64,000 nucleotides of DNA from Babesia bovis T2Bo (Eukaryota; Apicomplexa; Aconoidasida; Piroplasmida; Babesiidae): positions 1,078,501-1,142,500 of the forward strand of contig NW_026261571.1 in the NCBI RefSeq assembly GCF_000165395.2, in the 5' to 3' direction. This document shows, piece after piece, positions 31,161 to 44,089 of this stretch. The notes under the pieces are model-generated. The model did no database searches. It was not told where the DNA came from and saw nothing but the letters and a program-made list of their open reading frames with translations. Numbering within the stretch: position 1 is the first letter of the stretch; the number at the start of each line of letters is the position of its first letter. The translations under genes and the position numbers were made by a program.

Positions 31161-33395
31161 AAACCTTTTTAGGCATAGTTGATTGCCTCCATATAATGTG
31201 GGTGGCTTAATTCGCATGTGTTCTGCTGTTAAAATGTTATGTTCCCAATGAGGATTTACGCACGTTCTCCCTGTAAAACATCATAGGTTGATGAATGGTG
31301 TATAATTACTAGTCTTCTTCGTATTTGCGATTGTCTATATCACTAATAACTAGAGGAATCGTATTTAGTGTATGTATGTTTTAATGTCGGATGACTTTGT
31401 AGTGATGCCATTTATTTCTTTAATTTATATTATATATCTGCTCTATTGTTTACCAGTAACTTGCTGTGTGATTGTCATGTTTTATTTATGTACTCTGTGC
31501 CCACTAAATAGAAATTCGACTAAATGCTTCAATATACCGCCCGCTCTAGGCTCGTCCCTCAAAAGGTTTATCAATTATCCGTGATGTTAATTAGCTCAGT
31601 TGAATAATAAACTAAATGTATTTCTATAAATTACAGCAAATGAGGCGCTATAATAGAGCTTGTGGTAGAATGTATATAATAACACTAATTCTTGTGAATC
31701 AATGATAAGACAGATACATCTGCTAAATTATAAATAATTTTGTTATTTGTGCTCTATCTATATTTTTATTATTATATAATTATCTATACACGAATGTTCT
31801 CCTCCTTTGCCAATACAGAATACACCATTGTTTTCATAAGGCAAAATTCTTAATTTATCTACTCTCATTCTTTTGTGATTAAGCATTTTGGATATGCGTA
31901 GTTTTTTACAAATTAATTTGCCGAATTTTAGAAGAATGTATACAAAATTGTAGAAAGATGCTGTGGGAATGATAAATCAGTTTTATTATAACCTATATTC
32001 ATAAGCGGTAGAACAACATGGTGTTTATTATTGAACACCCACAGTGTAAACCATCAATTTATAATCGTGTTGATCAAATTTGTAACAAGACCTAACAGGT
32101 CCCTTACAAGATTTTCATTTTTTAATGGAGTTATTTTATTTAATGGGATTATATAGTTATTATATACTATTACAAAAATCGCATTAAATTATAAGATAAT
32201 ACATTTGAAATTATATCACCATAAATATGGACATTATTAATATTCGAAATGTTGATTGTTTCAAAATAATGATTTTCACTGACATAATTTTAACGTATAC
32301 ATATGTTATTTACTTTATATGTGATGGTTTGAAAAGATGGGTATTTATTAATTTAGAAAAAAAACGGAAAAATGCTTCCACAGTATCCAAGTTTTATTGG
32401 GGAGATTTTTATTACAACATTAATAGTTTTGTGCTGATAATACAAGCTGAATATTGAATTGAAAGCATATCAATAACCATAATTATTTGATTTTTTAGAG
32501 GAAATTTAATGGAACCACTTTTAGTGGTGTCTTTAATGTTCCCCCAATATTGCTGTAACTGAGTCATGACGGGAAATATACGACAAACAACTGTCAAACT
32601 GACCCTTACGTATAGAGGGGAGAGTTAACGTGCCTTATATAAATTGTATGATTGTTCTCAGCATTTTTAAAGGCTGCACTACAACTCTCGTGGACATGTA
32701 CCTATCCCTAGTGTAATCACATTTCCAAATTTTATTAATTGTACTACGTTTTAAAGAATAAGACATATGGCCGTTCATCATCTTTTAACATTAAAATAAT
32801 AACGCTTAAAAGTGTATGTCAAACGCTTTCGCAAAATCAAGCAACATTGAGTTACTTTTTAAAATATATTCTTCAACAAAGTAATATAGGTGCTGAATAA
32901 GAATCTAAACACTAATTAGTGCTGAGGAAAATTACTTTCTGAGTTCTAAGATTGATCAATATCGTTGATGTTCGGAAATTGTGTTGTAGGGTGGTTGCAA
33001 ATGAGGAATACAAAAAAGAACGAATTTGTGGCAATATATATAGTGAGTATATCTTGAGCATATTGTTGTTTGTAATAATATAATTCCCATTCGTAAAATT
33101 TCGGCCTAACAACGGATAACAGATATGAGCTGTTTGCAATTAAAATATAGTGTTAATCAATATAACGCGAAAAGCATACCATTATCAAAATACATACTCA
33201 TAACGTATAGAACATAACTCTACATGTATGTTATGTACAATTATTGCCGTTAATTTAAGATTTATCATTTGAATTCATTAACTGAGAAGTTGGGTCACTG
33301 GAAGTTCATTCACGGTGATGGATTCTATTTTAATGTAAAGCGATAGTTAAAGCACTTCACTAGAAACAACATGTGCGATCGTTTATGGCTATAGC
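31161..33395. other. 2.2-kb AT-rich gap
   Basis: Very AT-rich with A/T tracts. Two small hydrophobic ORFs (31372-31584 and 32227-32457, plus strand) are compatible with chance in such composition. No spliced gene, tRNA or repeat was found. Both flanking genes end or start far inside, so part may be long UTR. Confidence 0.5.
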
Positions 33396-34316
33396 CTAGT
33401 AAGGTTCGGCACGTGATAATTTACGTTGCCCACCACGGGCTGGACCAGTGGAATAGTGATCAGACGGTTTTTGGTATCTTTTGTCTCTACCAGTACGAGA
33501 TTCATCTTCACCAGGCATATGGCTAGGCTGACCATCATCAGCTCCAGCTTCATCATTTTGCCAATTGTAGGGGTACATCGAATTGAAAAATGGAACTTGA
33601 CCATTTGCGAACATTTGTGCGAAATATGGGTTGTACATCATATTTGCTTGAGCATAGTAGTAGGCAGCATAATCAAAGTTGTCGCGATTAGAAGGTTGCA
33701 TATTTTTGCCAGACGATGGACGTGGTTGGGCCCTTTTGGCTTCACAATTACGGCCGAGCTTTGTATGATGCCCAATAGCCTTATCGACATCCGCTGGATC
33801 CTCGTATACAACGAAGCCAAAGCCACGAGGTTTGTTTGTAGATTTGTCAACAATGAAATTATAATTCAGCACAGATCCATACTTCCCGAAGTAATCCTTA
33901 AATTCATCCTCACTTATATTGTCTGCTATGCCACCAACAAAAATTCTATTTACTTCCTCTCTAGTTGGAAGTAAGTCTCTAGCACGTTCTTTCTTAATGG
34001 CCTGTTTAACATCAGCCAGAACATTATCAATCTTATGGCTTACAGCCAGTACTGCCTTTAGTGCGGCATCGTTACTAAATGTCACAAAGCCGAAACCACG
34101 GGAACGCCCCGTTGTTTTATCAGCAACGATTTCTGAATGTACAACCGTGCCATATTTGCTAAAATAATTACGAAGCGTTTCTGCTGTGGTGCTACGATTC
34201 AGGCCACCAGCAAATATCTTGTATGCTTCGTAATCACTTTCGTTAAACAATTTGCTAGGATCATCCCCGTGGGTATCTGGCCCACCATACGGCCTATAAC
34301 TCTCTGAGTATGACAT
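33396..34316 (-). CDS. Two-RRM RNA-binding protein (Musashi/hnRNP-like)
   Basis: Single exon, 306 aa. RRM1 (about 31-105) has RNP2 KIFAGGL and RNP1 RSRGFGFVTF; RRM2 (about 121-195) has RNP2 RIFVGGI and RNP1 KPRGFGFVVY. The C-terminal half is rich in Tyr, Asn, Gln and Met (FDYAAYYYAQANMMYNPYF) and ends in an Arg/Gly segment. The arrangement matches Musashi/DAZAP1/hnRNP A-type regulators of mRNA translation or stability. Conserved residues of both RNP motifs are intact. Confidence 0.9.
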   Translation of the reverse strand: MSYSESYRPYGGPDTHGDDPSKLFNESDYEAYKIFAGGLNRSTTAETLRNYFSKYGTVVHSEIVADKTTGRSRGFGFVTFSNDAALKAVLAVSHKIDNVLADVKQAIKKERARDLLPTREEVNRIFVGGIADNISEDEFKDYFGKYGSVLNYNFIVDKSTNKPRGFGFVVYEDPADVDKAIGHHTKLGRNCEAKRAQPRPSSGKNMQPSNRDNFDYAAYYYAQANMMYNPYFAQMFANGQVPFFNSMYPYNWQNDEAGADDGQPSHMPGEDESRTGRDKRYQKPSDHYSTGPARGGQRKLSRAEPY

Positions 34317-36669
34317 AGGTGAGATTTGGTGTCACTAGTGTTCTTTAGGAGTGCTTATACTCACTACTTTGCATACACCGAATTCAGTGTGACAATTCCC
34401 TATTCCAACACAAAAAGTGATGCAAGTGATAATCGATAGACGTAATAACGTAATAAATATAGGGTTATCGTGTCTAACCGTCGTGATTGTGAAGTTGGTG
34501 CTACATGTAAAAGTATGATCCTCTCGTATTGTTGAGCAGATTAAAAAACATGGATGACCTTGTACTATATATCCTTATGTGCTTTTGCAATAAAACAAAC
34601 TATCGTGCCTGCAAAAATATTCCCAGTGATGTTGCCAACCACAGAGCGGGCGCAACAGTGTCTATAATCTTTCTTTACCTTTGCCCTATATTTTTGTGGC
34701 TATGGTTATTAAAAAGACTTTCTTAAGTATTGAACTTAACAGCTATAATTCCTTTTGTCTATTTTAATTGGCTGTTAATATTCAGGCAAATATATGAGAC
34801 GTTTCTAGAAATAATATTCAAATAAGAATAATGATTGCTAGAGCGAGATGAATGCAACATATAACGTTAGATAAAGCGCTTCGTGAGCTATAATCAAGCT
34901 ATGTAAGCTAGGATACAGCTAGTTACGACACGCAGTAATACAAGGTTAATCGCGGTGCCTAATCATCCGAATGCATAGAGAGCAAGCACAGCCTATCCCC
35001 CAACGTGACTGAAAAGTTCAAGAAACATATACGTCTTAAATTAGTATACTTAAACATTTACGATTTATCCAATAACTGACACCATGCAGCACGTGGACGA
35101 TTATTGGGCCACAGGGACATAATGTGAGGAACGCCAATTTTCGCCTTTTATGTTGACATAAACCCTGTCAAATGGCTATCTTGTTTCGTTTCCAATTGTG
35201 TTATATTATAATAGATTAAAAATGTGATACACACTTACAAAATGTGGAGACACATCTGGCGCGGAAATAAATGCAGAGACGCACACGAATAAGGCTGCGT
35301 TACGGATTCAATCTAAGGAAATGTATTAGTTTAGTATATTAACAAATATATTCACCAATACGTTGTTATGGATAATTCAATCGTTGTTCGTTTTTGATTT
35401 CGAATGATATGATCCTCTGTTATCGTTAACTGCACATTATATCAAGCAGGAGACTGCTGTTACGTAGTGGATCACTCGTGTACGTGTTTCTAATAGTAGA
35501 TCCAATGCTATTTCGTTCGTTTCATATTACTATCGAATGGATATTTTGTTTAGTTATGTTGATTTCCCTTAGAGTGTATTATGCGTACACTTTTGCATTA
35601 AAATTGTTAGTAATATGAAATGTTAGAAGGTGCGATTATCCATTTGACATTATATTGTTTTTTACTTAACTATTGTGCTATTCACTTTCAGTGGAGATAC
35701 GCGGCTCTTGCAGCAAAAAGGCTTTTGTGATATCGACTACTATATTGTTAAAATTAGCAGAGCGCATGATAAATGCAATGCTGACCACGGAAAACATCAT
35801 GCTTGCGAAACCTTCAACCAATATATAATACGAACTTATATAGATCAGGTTATGACCATATCATATTCTAACCGTACCGTTCTTATAAACAGTTGAAATA
35901 CCAACGCGAACAAAACACTCCAATGTAGCAGGCAATTGTTTTGTGCTCAAAACACCGATAGTCAAAGCTACTCACCATAGTTGGACACTGCAGATAACAA
36001 CTTTTTCCAATGATATGCATGGACTCTAATGTCATACGTACATATTAAATGGTGCTGCAGTGTTGTAAGTTCGGTGGGAGATGAAGTACGATGTTCAGCA
36101 TTTATCTGAGGGTAACTGATTTGTACAGCCTATACACATCATTAGACAGGGCAGTAAGAATGCATTACAATTGCTGCGGTGCGCTTTATTAAGCATTAAC
36201 ATGCATATGAAAATAGGTATACCAACTTGGCATCATTCCGTACACTTCAGTACAGCTCCATCAATGGCCACATCAAGCCGTATGAACGGAACGTGGTAGG
36301 AGATAAAAAGACATGTAGCACATTTAAATGTACACAAAGTAAAATATACAAATGCTCATATGACCTGAATTCAAAAGAACGCTTTAGAATAGCTCCACAT
36401 GTGTTGTAATAAGACATTACACATCGCAATACGATTTATCAACCGCATAGATGTGTACCTTTGAGAATAGACAAAACATAATCGCCTTTATATTCAATAT
36501 ATTAAAAATATCTTATTCATCTGCATTCCACTTTTGTTAGGTGTAGAGAGGTAATCTGACGCCCCGGGTGACATCTATCGCCATCGATGTGTACGTAATT
36601 AGCGCGGGGTAGTGAGGCGCTTAAAAACCGGGATTTACCAGACTTTTTAAAAATAAGAAATGTTGGAAA
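34317..36669. other. 2.35-kb gap upstream of Rab2
   Basis: Contains one ORF worth listing (34550-34726, separate entry). The rest is AT-rich without supported exons. A GC-richer stretch (36541-36640) directly precedes the Rab2 start and is probably its 5' UTR/promoter. No tRNA-like fold found. Confidence 0.45.
34550..34726 (+). CDS. Possible 58-aa tail-anchored protein
   Basis: Plus-strand ORF with a short polar N-terminal half and one strong C-terminal hydrophobic segment (VSIIFLYLCPIFLWLWLL) followed by KRLS, the layout of a small tail-anchored membrane protein. No family is recognised and there is no independent support; it may be chance. Confidence 0.25.
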   Translation: MDDLVLYILMCFCNKTNYRACKNIPSDVANHRAGATVSIIFLYLCPIFLWLWLLKRLS

Positions 36670-37947
<1,278 letters not shown>

Positions 37948-38040
37948 GGTTCACCAAAATGTACAACAAATCTCATTATTATGAGCTATATTTAATTTTA
38001 TTTTTTTATATTCCTTTAGATCTTTAGTTCATTATTCATC

Positions 38041-38607
38041 ATGTCAGCTAGACTAGACCACTCTGACGGTAGAAAGATAACATCGCAACAGCGGCTACAA
38101 GAAGCTAGCTCTGACGATGTATTTCTCCTAGACTTAGAAGGAAAAATCGATACTTTAAAAAGTGTACGTTTACAATGTTCAAAACAATGGTATATTTATT
38201 GTCATTCACTCTATCTGTTGTTGTATAATAATAACGTCAGGTCAGCACGGATATACATTCGGAGCTTAAGAATTCAAATTCTCGTATTGACGGCGTGGTT
38301 TGTGCTTTTAGCTTGAAATTATTAAAAATATGCAGCGCGGCGGATTGGATGAAGCACACACTTATGTCAAACAAGGCTTCGATAATATGTCACATATAAT
38401 GGACAACAAGGTGAGTGGTTACCAAATGTACATGTGTATGCGTTGTGATGTTTATATCTGTACACATCCGCTTGGTTCATCAAAATGTTGCTAATTCGTG
38501 TATAGACCGGAGTTCTATCAATGACTAAAATGGTTCTACTTACCGCTACAATTCTATCTGTCATATATATCGTAATCAAATTGGCGATAAAGAGAAAACA
38601 GCTTTAA
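38041..38607 (+). CDS. Bet1-like tail-anchored SNARE
   Basis: Exons 38041-38163, 38241-38294 (or 38297), 38312-38410 and 38506-38607 encode about 125 aa. A Qc-SNARE heptad region (LEGKIDTLKSV, TDIHSELKNSNSRIDG, MQRGGLDEAHTYVKQGFDNM) is followed by a membrane anchor (LLTATILSVIYIVIKL) and a basic tail. The order fits Bet1, which acts in ER-Golgi fusion, in line with the adjacent Rab2. To keep the frame, the second intron must be only 17 (or 14) nt, an extreme length; the alternative is a frameshift in the sequence. Confidence 0.7.
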
Positions 38608-39690
38608 AATAGGGTTAATTTTGCCATTAAATCATAGATTGTATACCAAAATATTGGTGTGTAATAAACATCGCCATTTATCACTACACCTTTTAAATTG
38701 TAGCATTGAAATCACAGATATTTACAAACTGTGATATATATTTTAAAATTTTCGTTCATTATAGATCAGCATGCTTATAACACATTGGGCATTTGCTATG
38801 TTGTAGGATTCCTATGTTATGGAGTGGAATTAGTTTTTAAATAACGCTTTTACTACAATTGTTGTGGAAAGCCATAAAATATGTTGAGATAAATATTTGT
38901 TACGACTTCAAAAAACGCAATAAGCCTATCGAAAACTGCGGCTATTATAACAAGACGATTCCATGTCACTTATATTTAAGAAAAAACTGTTGACAGCGTC
39001 AGATGTTACGTATATCTATTATGATAGAAATCATAGCTTACATCACGTAGTAAAACAGCTAAAAGTTAACATTGCAACTGACGCCATTATTATATTGGTA
39101 GCATTTTGTCGCGCCATTAAAGCGAGGTTTTGGAAATATGAAACCAGCTAAGAATCCTTTTGAAAAAGCACAAAAAATATAGAACAACGTAGTTCTCTCT
39201 ATCCGTAATGAAAAGTCAATTGTAAATAATTGAGATAAATCATACTGGTTAGATATTCCACATAGAGTACTAGCCTTAATGATATTAATAGTAGCACAAA
39301 ATAGGTAAATATTAGCAAGATGGTGAGCATAAGAGGCATTCAAAGGCATCATTGTGGACCGTGAGTTGTGCTAGGCAGCTACGGACACATTAAACCTGGA
39401 TTATGCATAGATATCAATGATTGCACAATTATGTCACCATAAATATCAAATATATTGTAAAATAGATCTGTTGTGTAAATTCAGTAGATTCCATTTTATA
39501 CACATTTTGAATTAGTCTGGGTAAACAGCGGGTTGAATATGTTATTATAGGGGTGTATAATATTGAGTTCCATCATTAGCAATATAAAACTTGATACACA
39601 CCCAAGACATATTTATTAGGCACAATAGTCGCATAAGTGTCATTATACGGCTTCCATATGTTTTCTTGTACTTGACAGGGTGTGGGCATA
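38608..39690. other. 1.1-kb AT-rich gap
   Basis: No supported gene. A 97-codon minus-strand frame (39059-39352) has no coding features. A tract ending cttgacag at 39678 may be a 5'-UTR acceptor for the beta5 gene. Confidence 0.5.
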
Positions 39691-40658
39691 ATGATAGACA
39701 TCGACAGAGCTGTACCGGGCGATGAATCCCTGGCGTATTCTGAAAGCGCTACCGACTTGTTAAAAAATGGATTTCAATTATATCCGTTAGAAAAGGTATG
39801 GCTTAATAACAAAGATCGAACACAACCGCTGTTCAGATTAACTACATCAAGTCTATGAGTAAAGCAAGTGGCCAAGATATTTTTAATTTTAAAAAGGGTA
39901 CCACAACATTAGGTTTCGTGTTTAATAAGGGTGTTATACTTGCTGTCGATTCGAGAGCTTCAATGGGTTCTATCATCGCCACTCAGAACATCAGCAAGGT
40001 TATTGAAATAAACTCTTATTTATTAGGTACTATGGCCGGAGGTGCTGCTGATTGTACTTACTGGGAGCGTCATGTAGCTAAATTATGCAGGTTACATGAG
40101 CTTCGTAACCAGGTAATTTTTTTTCGTTGTCTATTGACTTATTAAATATTTGTTATTGTTGCTCTATACTAACTGTCGATATAATATATATTAGGAGAGG
40201 ATTACTGTTGCCCACGCATCACAAATTTTGGCAAACATTTTCTTTTACTTCCGTGGTTATGGACTATCAGCCGGTACCATGATTGCTGGTTGGGACAAGA
40301 ACAAGGGTCCTGAATTATTCTATGTTAGTGACAAGGGTGAACGTGTAAGCGGGAAGCTTTTTAGCGTTGGCTCTGGTTCCCTATTTGCTTACGGTGTGAT
40401 AGATCAACACTACCGGAGGTACGTTATTGGCCTTATAATATTTACTCCATTTGCAGTGACATGACCCTTGATGAAGCTGTGGAACTAGGCAAACGTGCTA
40501 TTTACCAGGCCGCACATAGGGATGCATATTCTGGAGGTTACGTTAATTTGTACCATGTTCACGAAAACGGTTGGACAAAGATTGTGGACTACCAGGATAT
40601 CAATGAGTTGCACTATTCCTATTGTGAGCAAAAGAACATCCCTGGTGATTCCATGTAA
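39691..40658 (+). CDS. PSMB5: 20S proteasome subunit beta5 (chymotrypsin-like)
   Basis: Exons 39691-39795, 39837-40112, 40195-40418 and 40457-40658 encode 268 aa. A propeptide of 56 residues precedes the autoprocessing site G56-T57 in KKGTTTLGF; Thr57 becomes the N-terminal nucleophile. [47 protein letters not shown] and [10 protein letters not shown] are canonical beta5 blocks. It cleaves after hydrophobic residues in the core particle. All active-site elements appear intact. Confidence 0.96.
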
Positions 40659-40891
40659 TTATATAGGATGATAAACCAAGGGTTAACATATCCATTGAGA
40701 GGTAGAGATGGCGGGATTAAACGCATATACCTGTCTACCATAGCGTTGCACATGATATGTTCAATGAACACAGCGTCATTAATCAGATATAATAGATTGT
40801 TCGTGTGATTTATTAAGCTTACTGGTTAATAATTATGCTCATTAGCATGTACCTCAAAGTGTGGTGGAGGCAACGACGGTCGTACAGTGTC

Positions 40892-42471
40892 TTATGCACT
40901 ATCTCGTCTTTGTAAAATTTTTGAGAGTTTCATATCTCTTTTAATCTGGCGTTCTCTCATGTATTCTTCCATTTGTTCTGGTGTTATGTAACCTTCTAAT
41001 GGCACATTGGCCAAATATATCTTACAACCCATGCGAAAATGATTGAGCCAGTTGTAGCGTCGTCGCATTTCCCCAGTTACAACTACCTCCTCCAAATTCA
41101 GAATCGGCAGGTTCAACAGAAACAGTGGCATCTTGTTAACATTCCGTCCGCAACAATGCCACATACACTTGATAAGTTGGGGATGCAATACAACCTTAGA
41201 TCCATCAATGGACTGGTAAAAGCAGTAATACTTTGTCCTTCCACAACTGTCAATATTTTCCGTGTAATCATCTTTTTTCTCGTATATATATGTATCAGCA
41301 ACGTTATTCAAACGTTGAATAGCTTCGTTTATATTATTGATTCCAACTGATAACTTTTCATCACCATCACTTGGTATGGTAATCCCATTATCAATTAGTT
41401 GAGATAAGGCTTCCTGTGCGGCCTCGTATGTGGCCACATCACTGTCGATAGCGTTAAGTGCGATATTCTCGAGCTCTAGATAATCTCGCTTCAATATATC
41501 TCTCAGCTTCCCAGAATCTGTGTACGCTACATCCCAGAATTGAACATCTAGCGAATCTGATGAAGGTATCTGATTGTCGTCACGTAATTTCCGGTTGCCA
41601 CATAAGAGCTCACATATATCAGGATGCAAAACAGCCGTGTGTGAATCTTCTTCTTGCATCAATAATGCGAATGATAATACAATAGGTTTATACTTCACCT
41701 GCGCGAAATAAGTGGTCAGCATATCAATGATCACACGTGGCCACTAATATGAAGCATTCAGGACTCTACATTGCAACCTTTAACCACTAACACAGTACTT
41801 GTAAATACATCCCATGTCAATATTTAAAGTACACTATCCAGTGATGCAAAAATAGATATATTACAACTGTGAACACAGAGATGATTAGGAATAAAATCTA
41901 ACACATATATTAACCTACCTGAAATCGAACAGGTTTCAAATCAGTTCTGTATATAGATTGCTGACACAAAGGGCATGGCCTCCTACAAAGATTGAACATT
42001 AAAAAGTGTAACTCACATCCCTAGTGTTCTGTCGAAGTTCAAGTACTTCAATATGCATACCCAGCAGAATGCATGACTGCAACGTGTAACTCTAGGCGCC
42101 GAAAGCGATTCATCTAAACATATAGGACATGTAACTGGTGTATCCTCATCAACTAAAAGGTCCACTAATTCAACAACGTTCCAATCTGAAACATGTCAGA
42201 CATGCACAATTTCGCCTACCAACTGTTAGATTGGGTCGCAGAATTGGTAACTTTGCAATAGGCAAACCTATATCAGCGATGTAACAACGCAAATTGCGCT
42301 GAGTCGGTCTCGACGGAGATACCGAATCCGTTGCATCCTTTCTAACTGGAGGCTACACCATATTTTAAAAAGAGAAATATCACAAACCGGTTGAGGCGCT
42401 ACGTAACGCGTGAAATTGATCAGATGATCCGATGGGATGCGATTTCGCTCCTGCCGACATCGCGGAGGCAT
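40892..42471 (-). CDS. RNF10-like RING finger protein
   Basis: Exons 42471-42388, 42352-42220, 42185-42017, 41982-41919 and 41698-40892 total 1257 nt (418 aa). A C3HC4 RING at C92, C95, C108, H110, C113, C116, C132 and C135 follows a segment (DWNVVELVDLLV) like that preceding the RING of RNF10. The C-terminal part with KYYCFYQSIDGSKVVLHPQL and RYNWLNHFRMGC matches the RNF10 core. RNF10 is an E3 ligase, in animals linked to ubiquitination of 40S proteins. The fourth intron is long (220 nt). The start is chosen at MPPRCRQ; an upstream in-frame extension exists. Confidence 0.8.
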
Positions 42472-42682
42472 CGCTCTAATTAAGGCCAGCAAATAAGCAT
42501 ATCGCGATTATCTAATAATAGATAATATCATACACACTCATAGGTCACTGTGTTATGTGAACACATTGAATGTGAAACGTTGTGGACTGTATTGTGTAGC
42601 AGTCCATCGGACCAAGAGCATAGACATGTCATGATCCCCAGGCATTATACGAATTGATAGCAATAGGTGTTAATACATACCT

Positions 42683-43841
42683 ATGTCATATGCCATACGC
42701 GTACTATGGGCAGTTGTGTTAGTGCTGCTCCTTAATCTTTATGGCGCAGCTCCTAGGGCTGCATTAAGACAGAACTACCTCGCATACTCAGTTTTGAAGC
42801 CATATCTTAGGAAACCCAAAGTTCGAAACCGTACAACACGGGAGGAGAAGACGCGTAGATCGGCTTTTCATAAGCAATTGCATAAAGAACTTCGTATGAA
42901 ATACTGGGAGCGATTAGACCCTGCCGTAAATACGATCATAAACTACAACTCAAAAACTGATTCAGGTCCTGTGATCGACCCAAAAAGGTATTAGAAGAGT
43001 TCGCTGCTTAAATCAATTAACAGGGCGTTCGTAGTCCAAGAAGTTATACCACAACTTGTTAAACTGGAGAACCAACAAGTCAACTGCACGCTCACTGCTG
43101 AACAATCGGAGTCATTCGATAGACGGGTATGTTTCGATAACGTTAATTTAATTTGTACAAGGCCGGACTTAAGCTATACTGTGATATTAAGGCTGTTTTC
43201 TCCACAATCGCAGATAACATCAACAACAATGATGTTTTCACGGACTTCCACTTGATGGCATCGCAAGATCAGTTACTAAAGCTCCAGGCAGACGTAGATT
43301 ACATCATGCCTCTTGTTAATGTAAGTTTCATGATGTAATGTAAAGCATCAATTTTTTGTATTGTGAAAATCATTGTAGGCCCGCGAAGAACCTGAGCCGT
43401 CAACAGAATGCATTGAATATTGTAATCACATTGAACAACTTGCACATGAGGAGCCTATAAGTACGTTGCTAGACAATAGCATCACATTTAATCAGAGTTT
43501 TTAGCGCACTCATATTATATTATTAAGGATTGGCATCTAACTAGACGACATTTTTTGGCTCGATTTCGTTATCATTTAAAATTAGTTAGGAAAATGAAGG
43601 CTGCTTCTTTCGATAACGACTGTGATACTTTTGAGGTAATAGTTACTATATGCACTCTTCATGCGATACACAGAAAACGCTGAATAAAACAGCAATTAAT
43701 TGGACTAGGGCCGAAAAAAACATCTTTATCTACGAGCTACAGGTAGCCCAAAATATGGCACAAAACGCACTCACATCGGCAATCATATACCCTTGTAAGG
43801 CTTCTTACGCTGTATCGCAAATATGTGAAACATCGTGTTAA
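42683..43841 (+). CDS. Secreted protein of unknown function, six exons
   Basis: Exons 42683-42987, 43024-43126, 43162-43320, 43379-43460, 43505-43635 and 43674-43841 total 948 nt (315 aa) with consistent phases. The N-terminus is a signal peptide (IRVLWAVVLVLLLNLYGAAP). It is followed by an Arg/Lys-rich stretch (RKPKVRNRTTREEKTRRS) that could act as an apicoplast transit peptide, then a helical body with scattered Cys and a basic helix (RRHFLARFRYHLKLVRKMK). No family is recognised. A multi-exon structure plus signal/transit-like N-terminus favours an organellar or secretory-organelle protein. Confidence 0.65.
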
Positions 43842-44089
43842 CGGTTCGCTTTCATAAAGTATTTTTATGCTTATAATCACTGTAGTTACGTAGAATAATA
43901 TATTAACCATGATATTTTACTATGCAATAAGTTAGAACTAATTAATCCTCTGCTGCATATATACAAATTACGATCCCCCTCAAAATTGATAGTGCAAATT
44001 TGATGCATGGTGGAAACAAGGAAAGGAACATATTGCAAGATAAGAATATTTGATAAAAACATTATCAAAGGGTTACTCATTGGCGCACA

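Noticed and set aside
30816..31217. 133-codon minus-strand ORF with an Ile-rich run
   Set aside because: It is antisense to the Asp codons of the secreted acidic protein, which has a clear signal peptide on the plus strand.
31161..36669. tRNA, rRNA or CRISPR-like arrays in the long gaps
   Set aside because: No T-arm/anticodon pattern or regularly spaced short repeats were found by eye; a covariance-model search would be decisive.
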